The notes under the pieces were generated by a model, which had not been told where the DNA came from, did not search any database, and was given only the letters and a program-made list of their open reading frames with translations. Both the position numbers and the translations under genes were made by a program. From Piscinibacter gummiphilus (GTDB lineage Bacteria > Pseudomonadota > Gammaproteobacteria > Burkholderiales > Burkholderiaceae_C), in contig NZ_CP015118.1 in the NCBI RefSeq assembly GCF_002116905.1, positions 4,898,001 to 4,962,000 of the forward strand: a stretch of DNA of 64,000 nucleotides. The letters are read 5' to 3'. The first letter of the stretch is position 1. Every line of letters begins with the position of its first letter. Shown here piece after piece: positions 24,032 through 31,747 of this stretch.

Positions 24032-25800
24032 GTGTTGCCGCGCTGACGCGCCGACCGGTGCAGGAGCACCAGTTCAAGACCCACGATGGCGTCGACCTGT
24101 TCTACCGCCACTGGCCCGCCACCGACGGACCGCGCCGCGGCGTGGTCGTGCTGTTCCACCGCGGCCACGAGCACTCGGGCCGCATGGCCCACCTCGTCGA
24201 CGAACTCGACCTGCCCGGCTTCGACTTCTTCGCGTGGGACGCCCGCGGCCACGGCCGCTCGCCCGGCGCGCGCGGGTTCAGCCCGAGCTTCGGCACCTCG
24301 GTGCGCGACATCCAGACCTTCATGGCCCACCTCGGGGCCGACCACCAGGTGCGCCCGGAAGACACGTACGTGGTCGCGCAGAGCGTGGGCGCGGTGCTCG
24401 TGTCCACCTGGCTGCACGACTACGCGCCGCAGGTGCGCGGCGTGACGCTCGCGTCGCCGGCCTTCAAGGTGAAGCTGTACGTGCCGTTCGCGCGCACCGG
24501 CATCAAGCTGATGATGGCGCTGCGCGGCAACTTCTTCGTCAACAGCTACGTGAAGGCGAAGTTCCTCACGCACGACCCCGAGCGCATCGCGAGCTACGAC
24601 ACCGACCCGCTGATCACGCGCCCCATCTCGTCGAACATCCTGCTGGGCCTGTATGAAGCCGCCGAACGTGTGGTGGCCGACGCGGGCGCCATCACGGTGC
24701 CGCTGCAGCTGCTGATCTCGGGCGCCGACTGGGTGGTGCACGCGAAACCCCAGCACCAGTTCTTCGAGCGCCTCGGCAGCCCCGTCAAGGAATGCCACGA
24801 GCTGCCGGGCTTCTACCACGACACCCTCGGCGAACGCGACCGCGCGCCGGCCGTCGCGAAGATCCGCACGTTCATCGAGCAGCGTTTCGCCGAGGCCCCG
24901 CGGGTCGTCGACGTGCGCGATGCCCATGAGCGCGGCTTCACGTTCGACGAATCCCGTGCGCTCGCCGAACCGCTCTCCCCGCTGAGCCCGCGCGGCATCT
25001 ACTGGAACACCACCCGCGCCAGCCTGAAGTGGGCGGCACCCTTGTCGAAGGGCCTGCAGATCGGCCGTGACACGGGCCACGACTCGGGCAGCACGCTCGA
25101 CTACGTGTACCGCAACACGCCGCAGGGCGCGGGCCCCATCGGCCGGCTGATGGACCGCCAGTACCTGAACTCGATCGGCTGGCGTGGCATCCGCCAGCGC
25201 AAGGTCCACGTCGAGGAGCTGCTGCAGCTGGCGATGCAGACCACGCGCGACAACGGCCTGCCGCTCAACCTCATCGACATCGCCGCCGGCCACGGCCGCT
25301 ACGTGCTCGACGCGGTGAACCAGAGCCCGATCCAGCCCGATTCGGTGCGTCTGCGCGACTACAGCGACATCAACGTGCGCGACGGCGCCACGCTGATCGT
25401 CAGCCGCGGCCTGCAGGAGATCGCCACGTTCGAGAAGGCCGACGCCTTCGACCGCGCGAGCCTTGCACGCGCGAAGCCCACGCCCACGGTCGCCGTGGTG
25501 TCGGGCCTGTACGAACTGTTCCCCGACAACGCGATGCTCGAGCGTTCGCTCGCCGGCCTCGCCGACGCGATGCCGGCCGGTGGCTGCCTCGTCTACACGG
25601 GCCAGCCGTGGCACCCGCAGCTGGAGCTCATCGCGCGAGCACTGACGAGCCACCGCGACGGCGTGGCCTGGGTGATGCGCCGCCGCACCCAGCAGGAGAT
25701 GGACCAGCTCGTGGCCGCCGCGGGCTTCCGCAAGGTCACGCAGCGCATCGACGAGTGGGGCATCTTCACGGTCTCGATGGCCGTGCGCGAACCCCGATGA
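24028..25800 (+). CDS. ynbC: Fusion of alpha/beta-hydrolase and methyltransferase, YnbC type
   Basis: A 590-residue two-domain protein. The N-terminal hydrolase/lysophospholipase-like domain (about 1-300) has the oxyanion segment LFHRGHEHSGR, the FFAWDARGHGRSPG motif and the nucleophile elbow VAQSVGAVL (Ser), with a late Asp and His (SGADWVVH; LPGFYHDTLGE). The C-terminal domain (about 380-590) is an SAM methyltransferase with LNLIDIAAGHGRYVLDAV as motif I. The same fusion is known as E. coli YnbC. It overlaps its neighbours by four bases on both sides. Likely acts on a lipid or its headgroup; the reaction is not known. Confidence 0.82.
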   Translation: MSVAALTRRPVQEHQFKTHDGVDLFYRHWPATDGPRRGVVVLFHRGHEHSGRMAHLVDELDLPGFDFFAWDARGHGRSPGARGFSPSFGTSVRDIQTFMAHLGADHQVRPEDTYVVAQSVGAVLVSTWLHDYAPQVRGVTLASPAFKVKLYVPFARTGIKLMMALRGNFFVNSYVKAKFLTHDPERIASYDTDPLITRPISSNILLGLYEAAERVVADAGAITVPLQLLISGADWVVHAKPQHQFFERLGSPVKECHELPGFYHDTLGERDRAPAVAKIRTFIEQRFAEAPRVVDVRDAHERGFTFDESRALAEPLSPLSPRGIYWNTTRASLKWAAPLSKGLQIGRDTGHDSGSTLDYVYRNTPQGAGPIGRLMDRQYLNSIGWRGIRQRKVHVEELLQLAMQTTRDNGLPLNLIDIAAGHGRYVLDAVNQSPIQPDSVRLRDYSDINVRDGATLIVSRGLQEIATFEKADAFDRASLARAKPTPTVAVVSGLYELFPDNAMLERSLAGLADAMPAGGCLVYTGQPWHPQLELIARALTSHRDGVAWVMRRRTQQEMDQLVAAAGFRKVTQRIDEWGIFTVSMAVREPR

Positions 25801-27101
25801 CCCTGCCGCCGCTCTGGAAGCCGGGGCTCGTCTGGCTGCTCGTCCTCGGGCCGCTGTTCTTCCTGACCTACGGCTTCGCGAACCACCAGGCCGCCGCGCA
25901 CGCGGTGGTGCCGAGCATCGTGTTCGACTGGGAGCGGCACATCCCGCTGTGGCCGTGGACCATCCTGCCGTACTGGTCCATCGACTTCTTCTACGGGCTG
26001 TCGCTGCTCGTGTGCCGCACGCGGCTCGAGCTGAACCGCCAGGGCCTGCGGCTGCTGACGGCGCAGGTGATCTGCGTCGTGTGTTTCCTGCTGTTCCCGC
26101 TGAAGTTCTCCACGCCGCGCCCGCCGGTGGACGGCTGGGCCGGCCAGCTGTTCGACGCCCTCGCCGGTTTCGACCTGCCCTACAACCAGGCCCCGTCGCT
26201 GCACATCGTGCTGCTGCTGATCCTGTGGGACTTCTACCGGCAGCGCCTGCACGGCGCGTGGAAGATGGTGCTGCACGTGTGGAGCGCGCTGATCGGCATC
26301 TCGGTTCTCACCACCTACCAGCACCACTTCATCGACATCCCCACCGGCCTGCTGGCCGGCGCGCTGTGCCTGTGGCTGTGGCCGCTCGAGGGCGAGCGGC
26401 CGATGTGGCAGTGGGGCGTGTCGGCGCAGCGGCGCCGCATCGCGTTCTTCTACGCCCTCGGCGCGTTCGCCTGCGTGCTGCTCGCCGGGCTCGGACGGGC
26501 CTGGTGGTGGTTCTACTGGCCGGCCGCGTCGCTCACGCTCGTGGCGCTGTGCTACGCCGCGCTCGGCGAACAGGGTTTCCAGAAACGCGAGAACGGCCAC
26601 CACAGCATCGCCGCGCGGCTGCTGTTCTGGCCGTACCGCGTGGCCGCGTGGCTCAACGCGCGCGCCTGGACCATCGGGCTGCCCGGCAGCAACCAGGTGG
26701 GTGACCGCGACGTGTGGCTCGGCCGCCTGCCGCTGCCGTGGGACGGCGACCACCGCCGCTTCGGGCAGGTGGTGGACGTCACCGCCGAACTCGGCTTCCA
26801 CCACAAGGGCGCCCGCTCGCACGGCTGGCTCGACCTGACCGACCCGAGCCCCGAGCACCTGCTGAACGCCGCGCGGTCGGTGGAGAAGGCCTCGCGCAAC
26901 GGGCCGGTGCTGGTCAGCTGCGCGCTCGGTTTCTCGCGCAGCTCGGCCGTCGTGGCCACGTGGCTCTGCGTGTACGGCCATTGCCGCACGGTCGACGAAG
27001 CCGTGGCGCTGCTGCGCCAGGTGCGGCCCCAGGTGGTGCTACGGCCCGGGCTGCTCGCGGTGATCTCGCAAGCCGTCGACCAGGGAAAGGACGTGCGATG
27101 A
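25797..27101 (+). CDS. ynbD: PAP2 - dual-specificity phosphatase fusion, YnbD type
   Basis: A 434-residue membrane protein. The N-terminal half has about six hydrophobic segments with PAP2 lipid-phosphatase motifs: the QAPSLHIVLLLILWDF segment (P-S-x-H) and YQHHFIDIPTGLLAG (conserved His and Asp). The C-terminal soluble part is a cysteine phosphatase with the P-loop VSCALGFSRSSAV (C-x5-R). PTPMT1-like dual-specificity phosphatases remove phosphate from phosphatidylglycerophosphate, so this may complete synthesis of the operon's product (inference). The same domain pair is found in E. coli YnbD. ATGA overlaps join it to both neighbours. Confidence 0.82.
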   Translation: MTLPPLWKPGLVWLLVLGPLFFLTYGFANHQAAAHAVVPSIVFDWERHIPLWPWTILPYWSIDFFYGLSLLVCRTRLELNRQGLRLLTAQVICVVCFLLFPLKFSTPRPPVDGWAGQLFDALAGFDLPYNQAPSLHIVLLLILWDFYRQRLHGAWKMVLHVWSALIGISVLTTYQHHFIDIPTGLLAGALCLWLWPLEGERPMWQWGVSAQRRRIAFFYALGAFACVLLAGLGRAWWWFYWPAASLTLVALCYAALGEQGFQKRENGHHSIAARLLFWPYRVAAWLNARAWTIGLPGSNQVGDRDVWLGRLPLPWDGDHRRFGQVVDVTAELGFHHKGARSHGWLDLTDPSPEHLLNAARSVEKASRNGPVLVSCALGFSRSSAVVATWLCVYGHCRTVDEAVALLRQVRPQVVLRPGLLAVISQAVDQGKDVR

Positions 27102-27514
27102 GTTCCCAGCCCCTGACCCCGGCCGAACGGGCGGCCTGCGCCGTGTGTGCCGACTGGCTCGCCACGTCGACGGCCGTCGGCATCGTCGCGTGGTTCGCGG
27201 TGGCCGCGGCACTGGCCGGCCTCGCCACCGGTGGCGCACCGCACCCGGTGCTGCTGCTCGTGCCGCTCGCCGTGTTCGAACGGTTCCTCGCGGTGCGGGT
27301 CGCGCTCGACGCGCGGCTGTTCGACCGACTGGCCACCGGGTCGCTCGCGAGCCTCGACGACCTCGACGCCGGCCTGCGGCAGACCCTGTCCGTGCCGGCC
27401 TCGAAGGCCGGCCGGCCCCTCGCGCCTCGCCTCGCCGGCGCGCGGCGGCTCTACCGGTGGCAGACCGTGGCCACCGCCCTGATCGTCCTGCTGGCGATCC
27501 TCGCGTGGTGCTGA
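27098..27514 (+). CDS. Small membrane protein of the lipid operon
   Basis: A 138-residue protein without a family I can name. Two or three hydrophobic segments (GIVAWFAVAAALAGLA; PVLLLVPLAVFERFL; TALIVLLAILAWC at the C-terminus) make it an inner-membrane protein. The centre has LARxR-type basic and acidic loops. It is coupled to the phosphatase gene by an ATGA overlap. E. coli ynbABCD has no obvious equivalent that I recall. It may be a partner or scaffold for the enzymes. Confidence 0.6.
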   Translation: MSSQPLTPAERAACAVCADWLATSTAVGIVAWFAVAAALAGLATGGAPHPVLLLVPLAVFERFLAVRVALDARLFDRLATGSLASLDDLDAGLRQTLSVPASKAGRPLAPRLAGARRLYRWQTVATALIVLLAILAWC

Positions 27515-27530
27515 ACGGAGACTTCCTCGA

Positions 27531-28181
27531 ATGACGACCCTGAAACGGCTGCCCGGCGTGGTGGTCGGTGAGCTGATCATGTTCTTCGCGCGCGCGCTGA
27601 CCGGCGTGCGCCCCATCTGGCGCGGCACGCTGCCCCGCCAGACCCAGCGCATCTACTTCGGCAACCACGGCAGCCACGGCGACTTCGTGCTGATCTGGAC
27701 CACGCTGCCCGGCCCGATCCGCGACATCACGCGGCCGGTGGCCGGCCAGGACTACTGGCTTGCCTCGGCGCTGCGCCGCTTCATCGGCCGCAGCGTGTTC
27801 AACGCGCTGCTGATCGACCGGCAACCCAAGCCCGGTGAACCGACGCCGGTGGACCTGATGGCCGAATCGCTGAGCCACGGCGAGTCGCTGATCATCTTCC
27901 CCGAAGGCACGCGCAACACCACCGACGCGCCGCTGCTGCCGTTCAAGAGCGGCCTGTTCCACCTGGGCCGCCGCTCGCCCGGTGTCGAACTGGTCCCGCT
28001 GTGGATCGACAACATCCGCCGCGTGATCCCGAAGGGGCAGTGGCTGCCCGTACCGATGGTGTGCAGCGTCACCTACGGCGAACCGCTCTCGGTCGGGGCC
28101 GACGAGGACAAGGACACCTTCCTGCGCCGTGCCGAAGCCGCGGTGCTGGCCCTTCGCCCCGCCGAAAGCATCGACGCATGA
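27531..28181 (+). CDS. PlsC-like 1-acylglycerol-3-phosphate acyltransferase
   Basis: A 216-residue acyltransferase of the PlsC/LPLAT type. The catalytic H-x4-D motif is GNHGSHGDF, the substrate-binding motif is IIFPEGTRN, and the usual later PLWIDN segment is present. Such enzymes acylate lysophosphatidate to phosphatidate, the substrate for the CdsA-like enzyme encoded next. The start is preceded by GGAG and 16 bp separate it from the previous stop. A four-base overlap joins it to the cytidylyltransferase gene. It is probably a dedicated second copy beside the housekeeping plsC (inference). Confidence 0.85.
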   Translation: MTTLKRLPGVVVGELIMFFARALTGVRPIWRGTLPRQTQRIYFGNHGSHGDFVLIWTTLPGPIRDITRPVAGQDYWLASALRRFIGRSVFNALLIDRQPKPGEPTPVDLMAESLSHGESLIIFPEGTRNTTDAPLLPFKSGLFHLGRRSPGVELVPLWIDNIRRVIPKGQWLPVPMVCSVTYGEPLSVGADEDKDTFLRRAEAAVLALRPAESIDA

Positions 28182-29146
28182 GCTACTCTCCCTCGCAGAC
28201 GGCGCCGTTCGAGGCCCAGACCCAGTGGCTCTTCGTCGCCGTGCTCGGCGTGCTGATCGTCGCGTCCGTCATCGGCGGCCTGCTGAAGTGGCGCGTGGCC
28301 CACGGCCAGCCGCACGGGGTCATCGACAACCTCAACAGCCGCATCAAGGCGTGGTGGGTGATGGTGCTGCTGGTCAGCCTGTCGTTCGCGTTCGGCAAGA
28401 CCGGCGTGATCCTGCTGTTCCTGTTCATGTCGTTCGCCGCGCTGCGCGAGTACGTCACGCTGACCTACACCCGCACGGCCGACCACCTCGTGCTCGCGCT
28501 GATGTTCTACGTCGCGCTGCCGCTGCAGTACTACCTGATCTGGATCGAGTGGTACGGGCTGTACTCGATCTTCATCCCGGTGCACGTGTTCCTGATCATG
28601 CCGATCCTCGCGAGCTTCGGCGGCGACACCAACCGCTTCCTCGAACGCACGGCGAAGATGCAGTGGGGGCTGATGATCTGCGTGTTCTGCCTGTCCCACC
28701 TGCCCGCGCTGCTCACGCTCGACATCCCCGGCTACGAGGGCCGCAACCTGCTGCTGATCGCGTACCTGATCATGGTCGTTCAGGGCAGCGACGTGCTGCA
28801 GTACGTGTGGGGCAAGCTGATCGGCAAGCGCAAGGTGGCGCCCACGCTGTCGCCGTCGAAGACGGTGGGCGGGCTCGTGGGCGGCATCGCGTCGGCCACC
28901 GCGCTCGGCTCGGCGCTCTACTGGTGCACGCCGTTCAACCCGTGGCAGGCGGCGCTCGTGTCGCTGGGCATCTGCCTGATGGGGTTCCTCGGCGGGCTCG
29001 TGATGTCGGCCATCAAGCGGGACCGCGGGGTGAAGGACTGGGGCGCGATGATCGAGGGGCACGGCGGGATGCTGGACCGGCTCGACTCGGTGGTGTTCGC
29101 GGCGCCGATGTTCTTCCACGTGGTGCGGTACTGGTGGACGCCGTGA
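28178..29146 (+). CDS. ynbB: CdsA-like phosphatidate cytidylyltransferase, YnbB type
   Basis: A 322-residue membrane enzyme with about eight hydrophobic segments that makes CDP-diacylglycerol. The family signature is complete: SAIKRDRGVKDWGAMIEG then HGGMLDRLDS. Also typical are GSDVLQYVWGKLIGKRK and LSPSKTVGG. It lies last in the operon, so CDP-diacylglycerol synthesis is placed beside the YnbA-type enzyme that would use it. The genome's housekeeping cdsA is expected near frr/dxr, not here. Downstream lies a hairpin-rich gene-free stretch. Confidence 0.88.
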   Translation: MSYSPSQTAPFEAQTQWLFVAVLGVLIVASVIGGLLKWRVAHGQPHGVIDNLNSRIKAWWVMVLLVSLSFAFGKTGVILLFLFMSFAALREYVTLTYTRTADHLVLALMFYVALPLQYYLIWIEWYGLYSIFIPVHVFLIMPILASFGGDTNRFLERTAKMQWGLMICVFCLSHLPALLTLDIPGYEGRNLLLIAYLIMVVQGSDVLQYVWGKLIGKRKVAPTLSPSKTVGGLVGGIASATALGSALYWCTPFNPWQAALVSLGICLMGFLGGLVMSAIKRDRGVKDWGAMIEGHGGMLDRLDSVVFAAPMFFHVVRYWWTP

Positions 29147-29550
29147 CAAAGAATGGGGCTTCTCTCACTGAACCAGACGCCATTGCTGCCAGGGAAAACC
29201 GGCTCGGTCGCAGACATCCCTGATGAACAGGGCCAGCCGGGCCGATCGAGCTCCCGTCGACTCGATCGGCAGCGCAGCCTGGCCACCTCGAATTCGATTG
29301 TGGGGCTGCACATCGCCGCAGGCGATGTGCGCCTCATCAAGCACGATGCGAAGCGAGCCGGCGCTGTTGAATCCCCCGTTGGAGGCGTCGAGAAGCGCAG
29401 CGGCTTGGGGTTGCCGCCGCGTAGCGGCGGTCGAGCCCACTTGTTTGAGCCCGAAGGGCGAGTTGTGGGCGAAGCCCCAAGCCGCGAGCATCGCAGAGCA
29501 GTCCTGGCCGGCGAAGCCGGGCAGGACCGCCGGATCGGGGGCGCTCTTTG

Positions 29551-29576
29551 CCCACTTTCTCGCGTGAGAAAGTGGG
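29551..29576. repeat. Perfect 11-bp hairpin within the repeat mosaic
   Basis: CCCACTTTCTC and GAGAAAGTGGG flank a four-base loop (GCGT). This motif, with the flanking GCTCTTTG and TCGGCTGCCGGG, resembles a well-known dispersed intergenic element of beta- and gammaproteobacteria. It is not followed by a T-run, so it is not a simple terminator. Confidence 0.65.
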
Positions 29577-29696
29577 TCGGCTGCCGGGCCGAGACCCGGC
29601 GCGGCCTCACCCGAAGAGAAAACTCCACGCCAGATCACTCGACACCACGCACGTTCGACGCCTGCAGTGGGTCCCGGCCTTCGCCCATTGCTGTTC

Positions 29697-29735
29697 GGGG
29701 AAAACCAGACGCCCTCAAAATACTTGTCATCCCGG
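29697..29735. repeat. Left arm of a 39-bp inverted repeat
   Basis: This 39-bp segment (GGGGAAAACCAGACGCCC through TTGTCATCCCGG) pairs with 29999-30037 in inverted orientation, with 34 of 39 positions identical by my count. The arms enclose about 260 bp. Both arms run into REP-like CCCGGC cores. Confidence 0.7.
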
Positions 29736-29751
29736 CGCAGGCCGGGACCCT
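29726..29751. repeat. REP-like element, forward copy
   Basis: A 26-bp unit GTCATCCCGGCGCAGGCC plus GGGACCCT with an internal hairpin TCCCGGC-gcag-GCCGGGA. Its exact reverse complement occurs at 29859-29884, 107 bp further on, giving a BIME-like head-to-head pair. A diverged copy of the same core is at 34882-34905. Confidence 0.75.
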
Positions 29752-29858
29752 CGGCCTTGTCGGATGCGCGGCGTTGAACATCGAGACACTGCGCCTCGGC
29801 ACGAGGGCAGCAAGCCATCGCGGAGGACTTTCTGGAGCCTGAGCGGGGTACAGCGCCC

Positions 29859-29884
29859 AGGGTCCCGGCCTGCGCCGGGATGAC
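29859..29884. repeat. REP-like element, inverted copy
   Basis: Exact 26-bp reverse complement of 29726-29751, with the same internal 7-bp hairpin. The pair could fold into one long stem-loop in RNA read through from the lipid operon or from the XRE gene. Confidence 0.75.
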
Positions 29885-29998
29885 AGCTTGTTTTTGCGAT
29901 GCGATCGAGTCACGACATCGGCAGATGCGTTGCATCCCGCTCGGGATCGGGCCTGTCGCCGATCTCCCGTTTTTTCCCCGGACAGCAATGTGCCTTCG

Positions 29999-30037
29999 CC
30001 GGGATGACGAGTGTTTTGAGTTCGTCTCGTTTTCCCC
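29999..30037. repeat. Right arm of the 39-bp inverted repeat
   Basis: Inverted partner of 29697-29735 with five mismatches. Next to it, 29966-29992 carries an inverted copy of the CATTGCTGT-y-CGGGGAAAA segment that also precedes the left arm (about 29686-29704). The order of sub-units differs between the two sides, so this is a rearranged mosaic rather than a single palindrome. Confidence 0.65.
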
Positions 30038-30086
30038 AAACGCCAGAGCCCACGGCCGTCACTTCCGCAACCGCGGTCTCACAACA

Positions 30087-30341
30087 TCACCCCAGAAGTT
30101 CGGCGATTTCTTCCAGCGTGGGGCGTTGGGCCGGAATCACCTGAAGTTGTCCACCCAGCGCGGCAGCCACCCGCGCGTATGAGGAGGCTGCCACTCCCGG
30201 ACGGCCAGACTCCACATGGATGACCTTGAGGCGGGGCAACCCAGCCATTGCCGCCACGTCGACCAAGCGCAAGCCACGCTCCTGACGCATCGCCTTGAGG
30301 CGACGTCCCAGGACTACAAGATTGGATTCGAAGTCACCCAT
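30087..30341 (-). CDS. Solitary XRE-type HTH protein (HipB-like)
   Basis: An 84-residue DNA-binding protein. The helix-turn-helix is RLVDVAAMAGLPRLKVIHVE within the pattern LKAMRQERGLRLVDVA, and the tail QLQVIPAQRPTLEEIAELL is like HipB-type antitoxins. No HipA-type or other toxin gene is next to it; downstream is only the repeat mosaic. The start at 30341 is the ATG closest to the domain. Two near-identical dyads lie just upstream of the start, strongly suggesting autoregulation. It is 85 bp downstream of rarA on the same strand but probably has its own promoter. Confidence 0.75.
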   Translation of the reverse strand: MGDFESNLVVLGRRLKAMRQERGLRLVDVAAMAGLPRLKVIHVESGRPGVAASSYARVAAALGGQLQVIPAQRPTLEEIAELLG

Positions 30342-30348
30342 GGCAAAA

Positions 30349-30394
30349 GTATTGAATGTGATACTTCGAGTCGCCAGGGTATCACATTCGATAC
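30349..30394. promoter_or_regulatory. Twin operators upstream of the XRE gene
   Basis: Two 16-bp sites with 30-bp spacing. Site 1 is GTATTGAATGTGATAC (30349-30364) and site 2 is GTATCACATTCGATAC (30379-30394). Each reads GTAT(t/c)-N6-GATAC, and the two are inverted copies of each other, with 14 of 15 positions matching over the 15-bp arms. This is the usual form of XRE/HipB autoregulatory operators. Site 1 starts 7 bp upstream of the start codon. Confidence 0.7.
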
Positions 30395-30426
30395 CTTCTC
30401 CCCGCCGAAGAGGCAAGAGCCTCGCC

Positions 30427-31740
30427 TTAGTCTTCCCCCACCCCTCGCGCCCGATCGTCCAGGTCCCGCAAGTGCGCCAGCTTCTCCGCGATCTTGACCT
30501 CGAGCCCGCGCGGCACCGGCTGGTACCACCCGGGTTCCGCCATGCCGTCCGGCAGGTAGGTTTCGCCCGCGGCATACGCCCCCGGCTCGTCGTGCGCGTA
30601 CCGGTACGCCTTCCCGTGCCCCAGCTCCTTCATGAGCTTCGTGGGTGCGTTGCGCAGGTGGATGGGCACCTCACGCGACTTGTCGCGCTTGATGAAGGCC
30701 CGCGCCGCGTTGTACGCGTTGTACCCGGCGTTGCTCTTCGGCGCGATGGCGAGGTAGATCACGGCCTGCGCGAGGGCCAGTTCGCCCTCGGGTGACCCGA
30801 GCCGTTCGTACGTGGTGGCCGCGTCGTTGGCGAGCTGCATGGCCCGCGGGTCGGCAAGCCCGATGTCTTCCCACGCCATGCGCACGATGCGGCGCGACAG
30901 GTACTTCGCGTCGGCCCCGCCGTCGAGCATGCGCGTGAGCCAGTACAGCGCGGCATCGGGGTTGGACCCGCGCACCGACTTGTGCAGTGCGGAGATCTGG
31001 TCGTAGAAGTTGTCGCCGCCCTTGTCGAAGCGCCGGGCGTTGAGCGTCAGCGCGTTCTGCAGGAAAGCCGGGTCGATCACGTCGACCTTCGCCGCGCGGG
31101 CGGCCGTGCCCGTCTGTTCGAGCAGATTGAGCAGGCGGCGGGCGTCGCCGTCGGCGTAACCCACCAGCGTGTCGATGGCGGCGCCCTCGAACGTGAGGTG
31201 GGTCAGCACCGTCTCGCGGGCGCGTTCGACGAGCTGCTTCAGCTCGTCGTCGGTCAGCGCCTGCAGCACGTAGACCTGGGCGCGCGACAACAGCGCGGAG
31301 TTGACCTCGAACGACGGGTTTTCGGTGGTGGCGCCCACGAAGGTCACGAGGCCCGACTCGACGAACGGCAGCAGGCCGTCCTGCTGGCTCTTGTTGAAGC
31401 GGTGGATCTCGTCGACGAACAGGATGGTCTTCTTGCCGAGCGCGAGGTTGTGCTCGGCCTGTTCCATCGACGCGCGGATGTCCTTCACGCCCGAGAACAC
31501 AGCGGACAGCGCGATGAACTCGTAGCCGAAGGCGCTGGCGGTCAGCCGCGCGAGCGTGGTCTTGCCGACGCCCGGCGGCCCCCAGAGGATCATCGAATGC
31601 GGCTTGCCCGACTCGAACGCGAGGCGCAGCGGCTTGCCGGGGCCGATCAGGTGCGACTGGCCGATCACCTCGTCGAGGTTGGCCGGGCGCAGCGCCTCGG
31701 CCAGCGGCGCCGCCGGGGCGGAGTCGAACAGGTCGGCCAT
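30427..31740 (-). CDS. rarA: Replication-associated recombination protein A
   Basis: A 437-residue AAA+ ATPase (also MgsA) acting at stalled replication forks, related to clamp loaders and RuvB. Walker A is WGPPGVGKTTLARL and Walker B ILFVDEIHRFNKSQQDGLLP. Sensor 1 is FVGATTENPSFEVNSALLSR, and the C-terminal tetramerisation part includes SALHKSVRGSNPDAALYWL. Full length. Seven bp separate it from lolA upstream; ftsK-lolA-rarA is a common gene order, and all three are probably co-transcribed. Confidence 0.95.
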   Translation of the reverse strand: MADLFDSAPAAPLAEALRPANLDEVIGQSHLIGPGKPLRLAFESGKPHSMILWGPPGVGKTTLARLTASAFGYEFIALSAVFSGVKDIRASMEQAEHNLALGKKTILFVDEIHRFNKSQQDGLLPFVESGLVTFVGATTENPSFEVNSALLSRAQVYVLQALTDDELKQLVERARETVLTHLTFEGAAIDTLVGYADGDARRLLNLLEQTGTAARAAKVDVIDPAFLQNALTLNARRFDKGGDNFYDQISALHKSVRGSNPDAALYWLTRMLDGGADAKYLSRRIVRMAWEDIGLADPRAMQLANDAATTYERLGSPEGELALAQAVIYLAIAPKSNAGYNAYNAARAFIKRDKSREVPIHLRNAPTKLMKELGHGKAYRYAHDEPGAYAAGETYLPDGMAEPGWYQPVPRGLEVKIAEKLAHLRDLDDRARGVGED

Positions 31741-31747
31741 GAAGGGC

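Larger units (their letters stand above)
29147..30086. repeat. Gene-free mosaic of hairpins and REP-like repeats
   Basis: A 940-bp region between the lipid operon and the convergent XRE gene. Open frames cross it on both strands but none has protein-like sequence. It contains a series of strong hairpins: GCACATCGCC-gca-GGCGATGTGC (29308-29330), CCGCCGC-gta-GCGGCGG (29414-29430), an 11-of-12 bp stem at 29502-29528, and CCCACTTTCTC-gcgt-GAGAAAGTGGG (29551-29576). The second half is made of REP-like units in both orientations. This type of sequence (AGAAAGTGGG hairpins, GTCATCCCGGC units) is dispersed through many proteobacterial genomes, usually as intergenic repeats. Confidence 0.75.

Noticed and set aside
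29153..29935. Open frames of 220-256 codons in the repeat mosaic
   Set aside because: They translate repeats (for example the VIPAQAG and HPGAGRDP type phrases seen wherever REP units are translated) and have no domain or ribosome site.
30087..30341. A complete HipBA toxin-antitoxin system
   Set aside because: Only the HipB-like regulator is present. No HipA-like kinase frame exists on either side.
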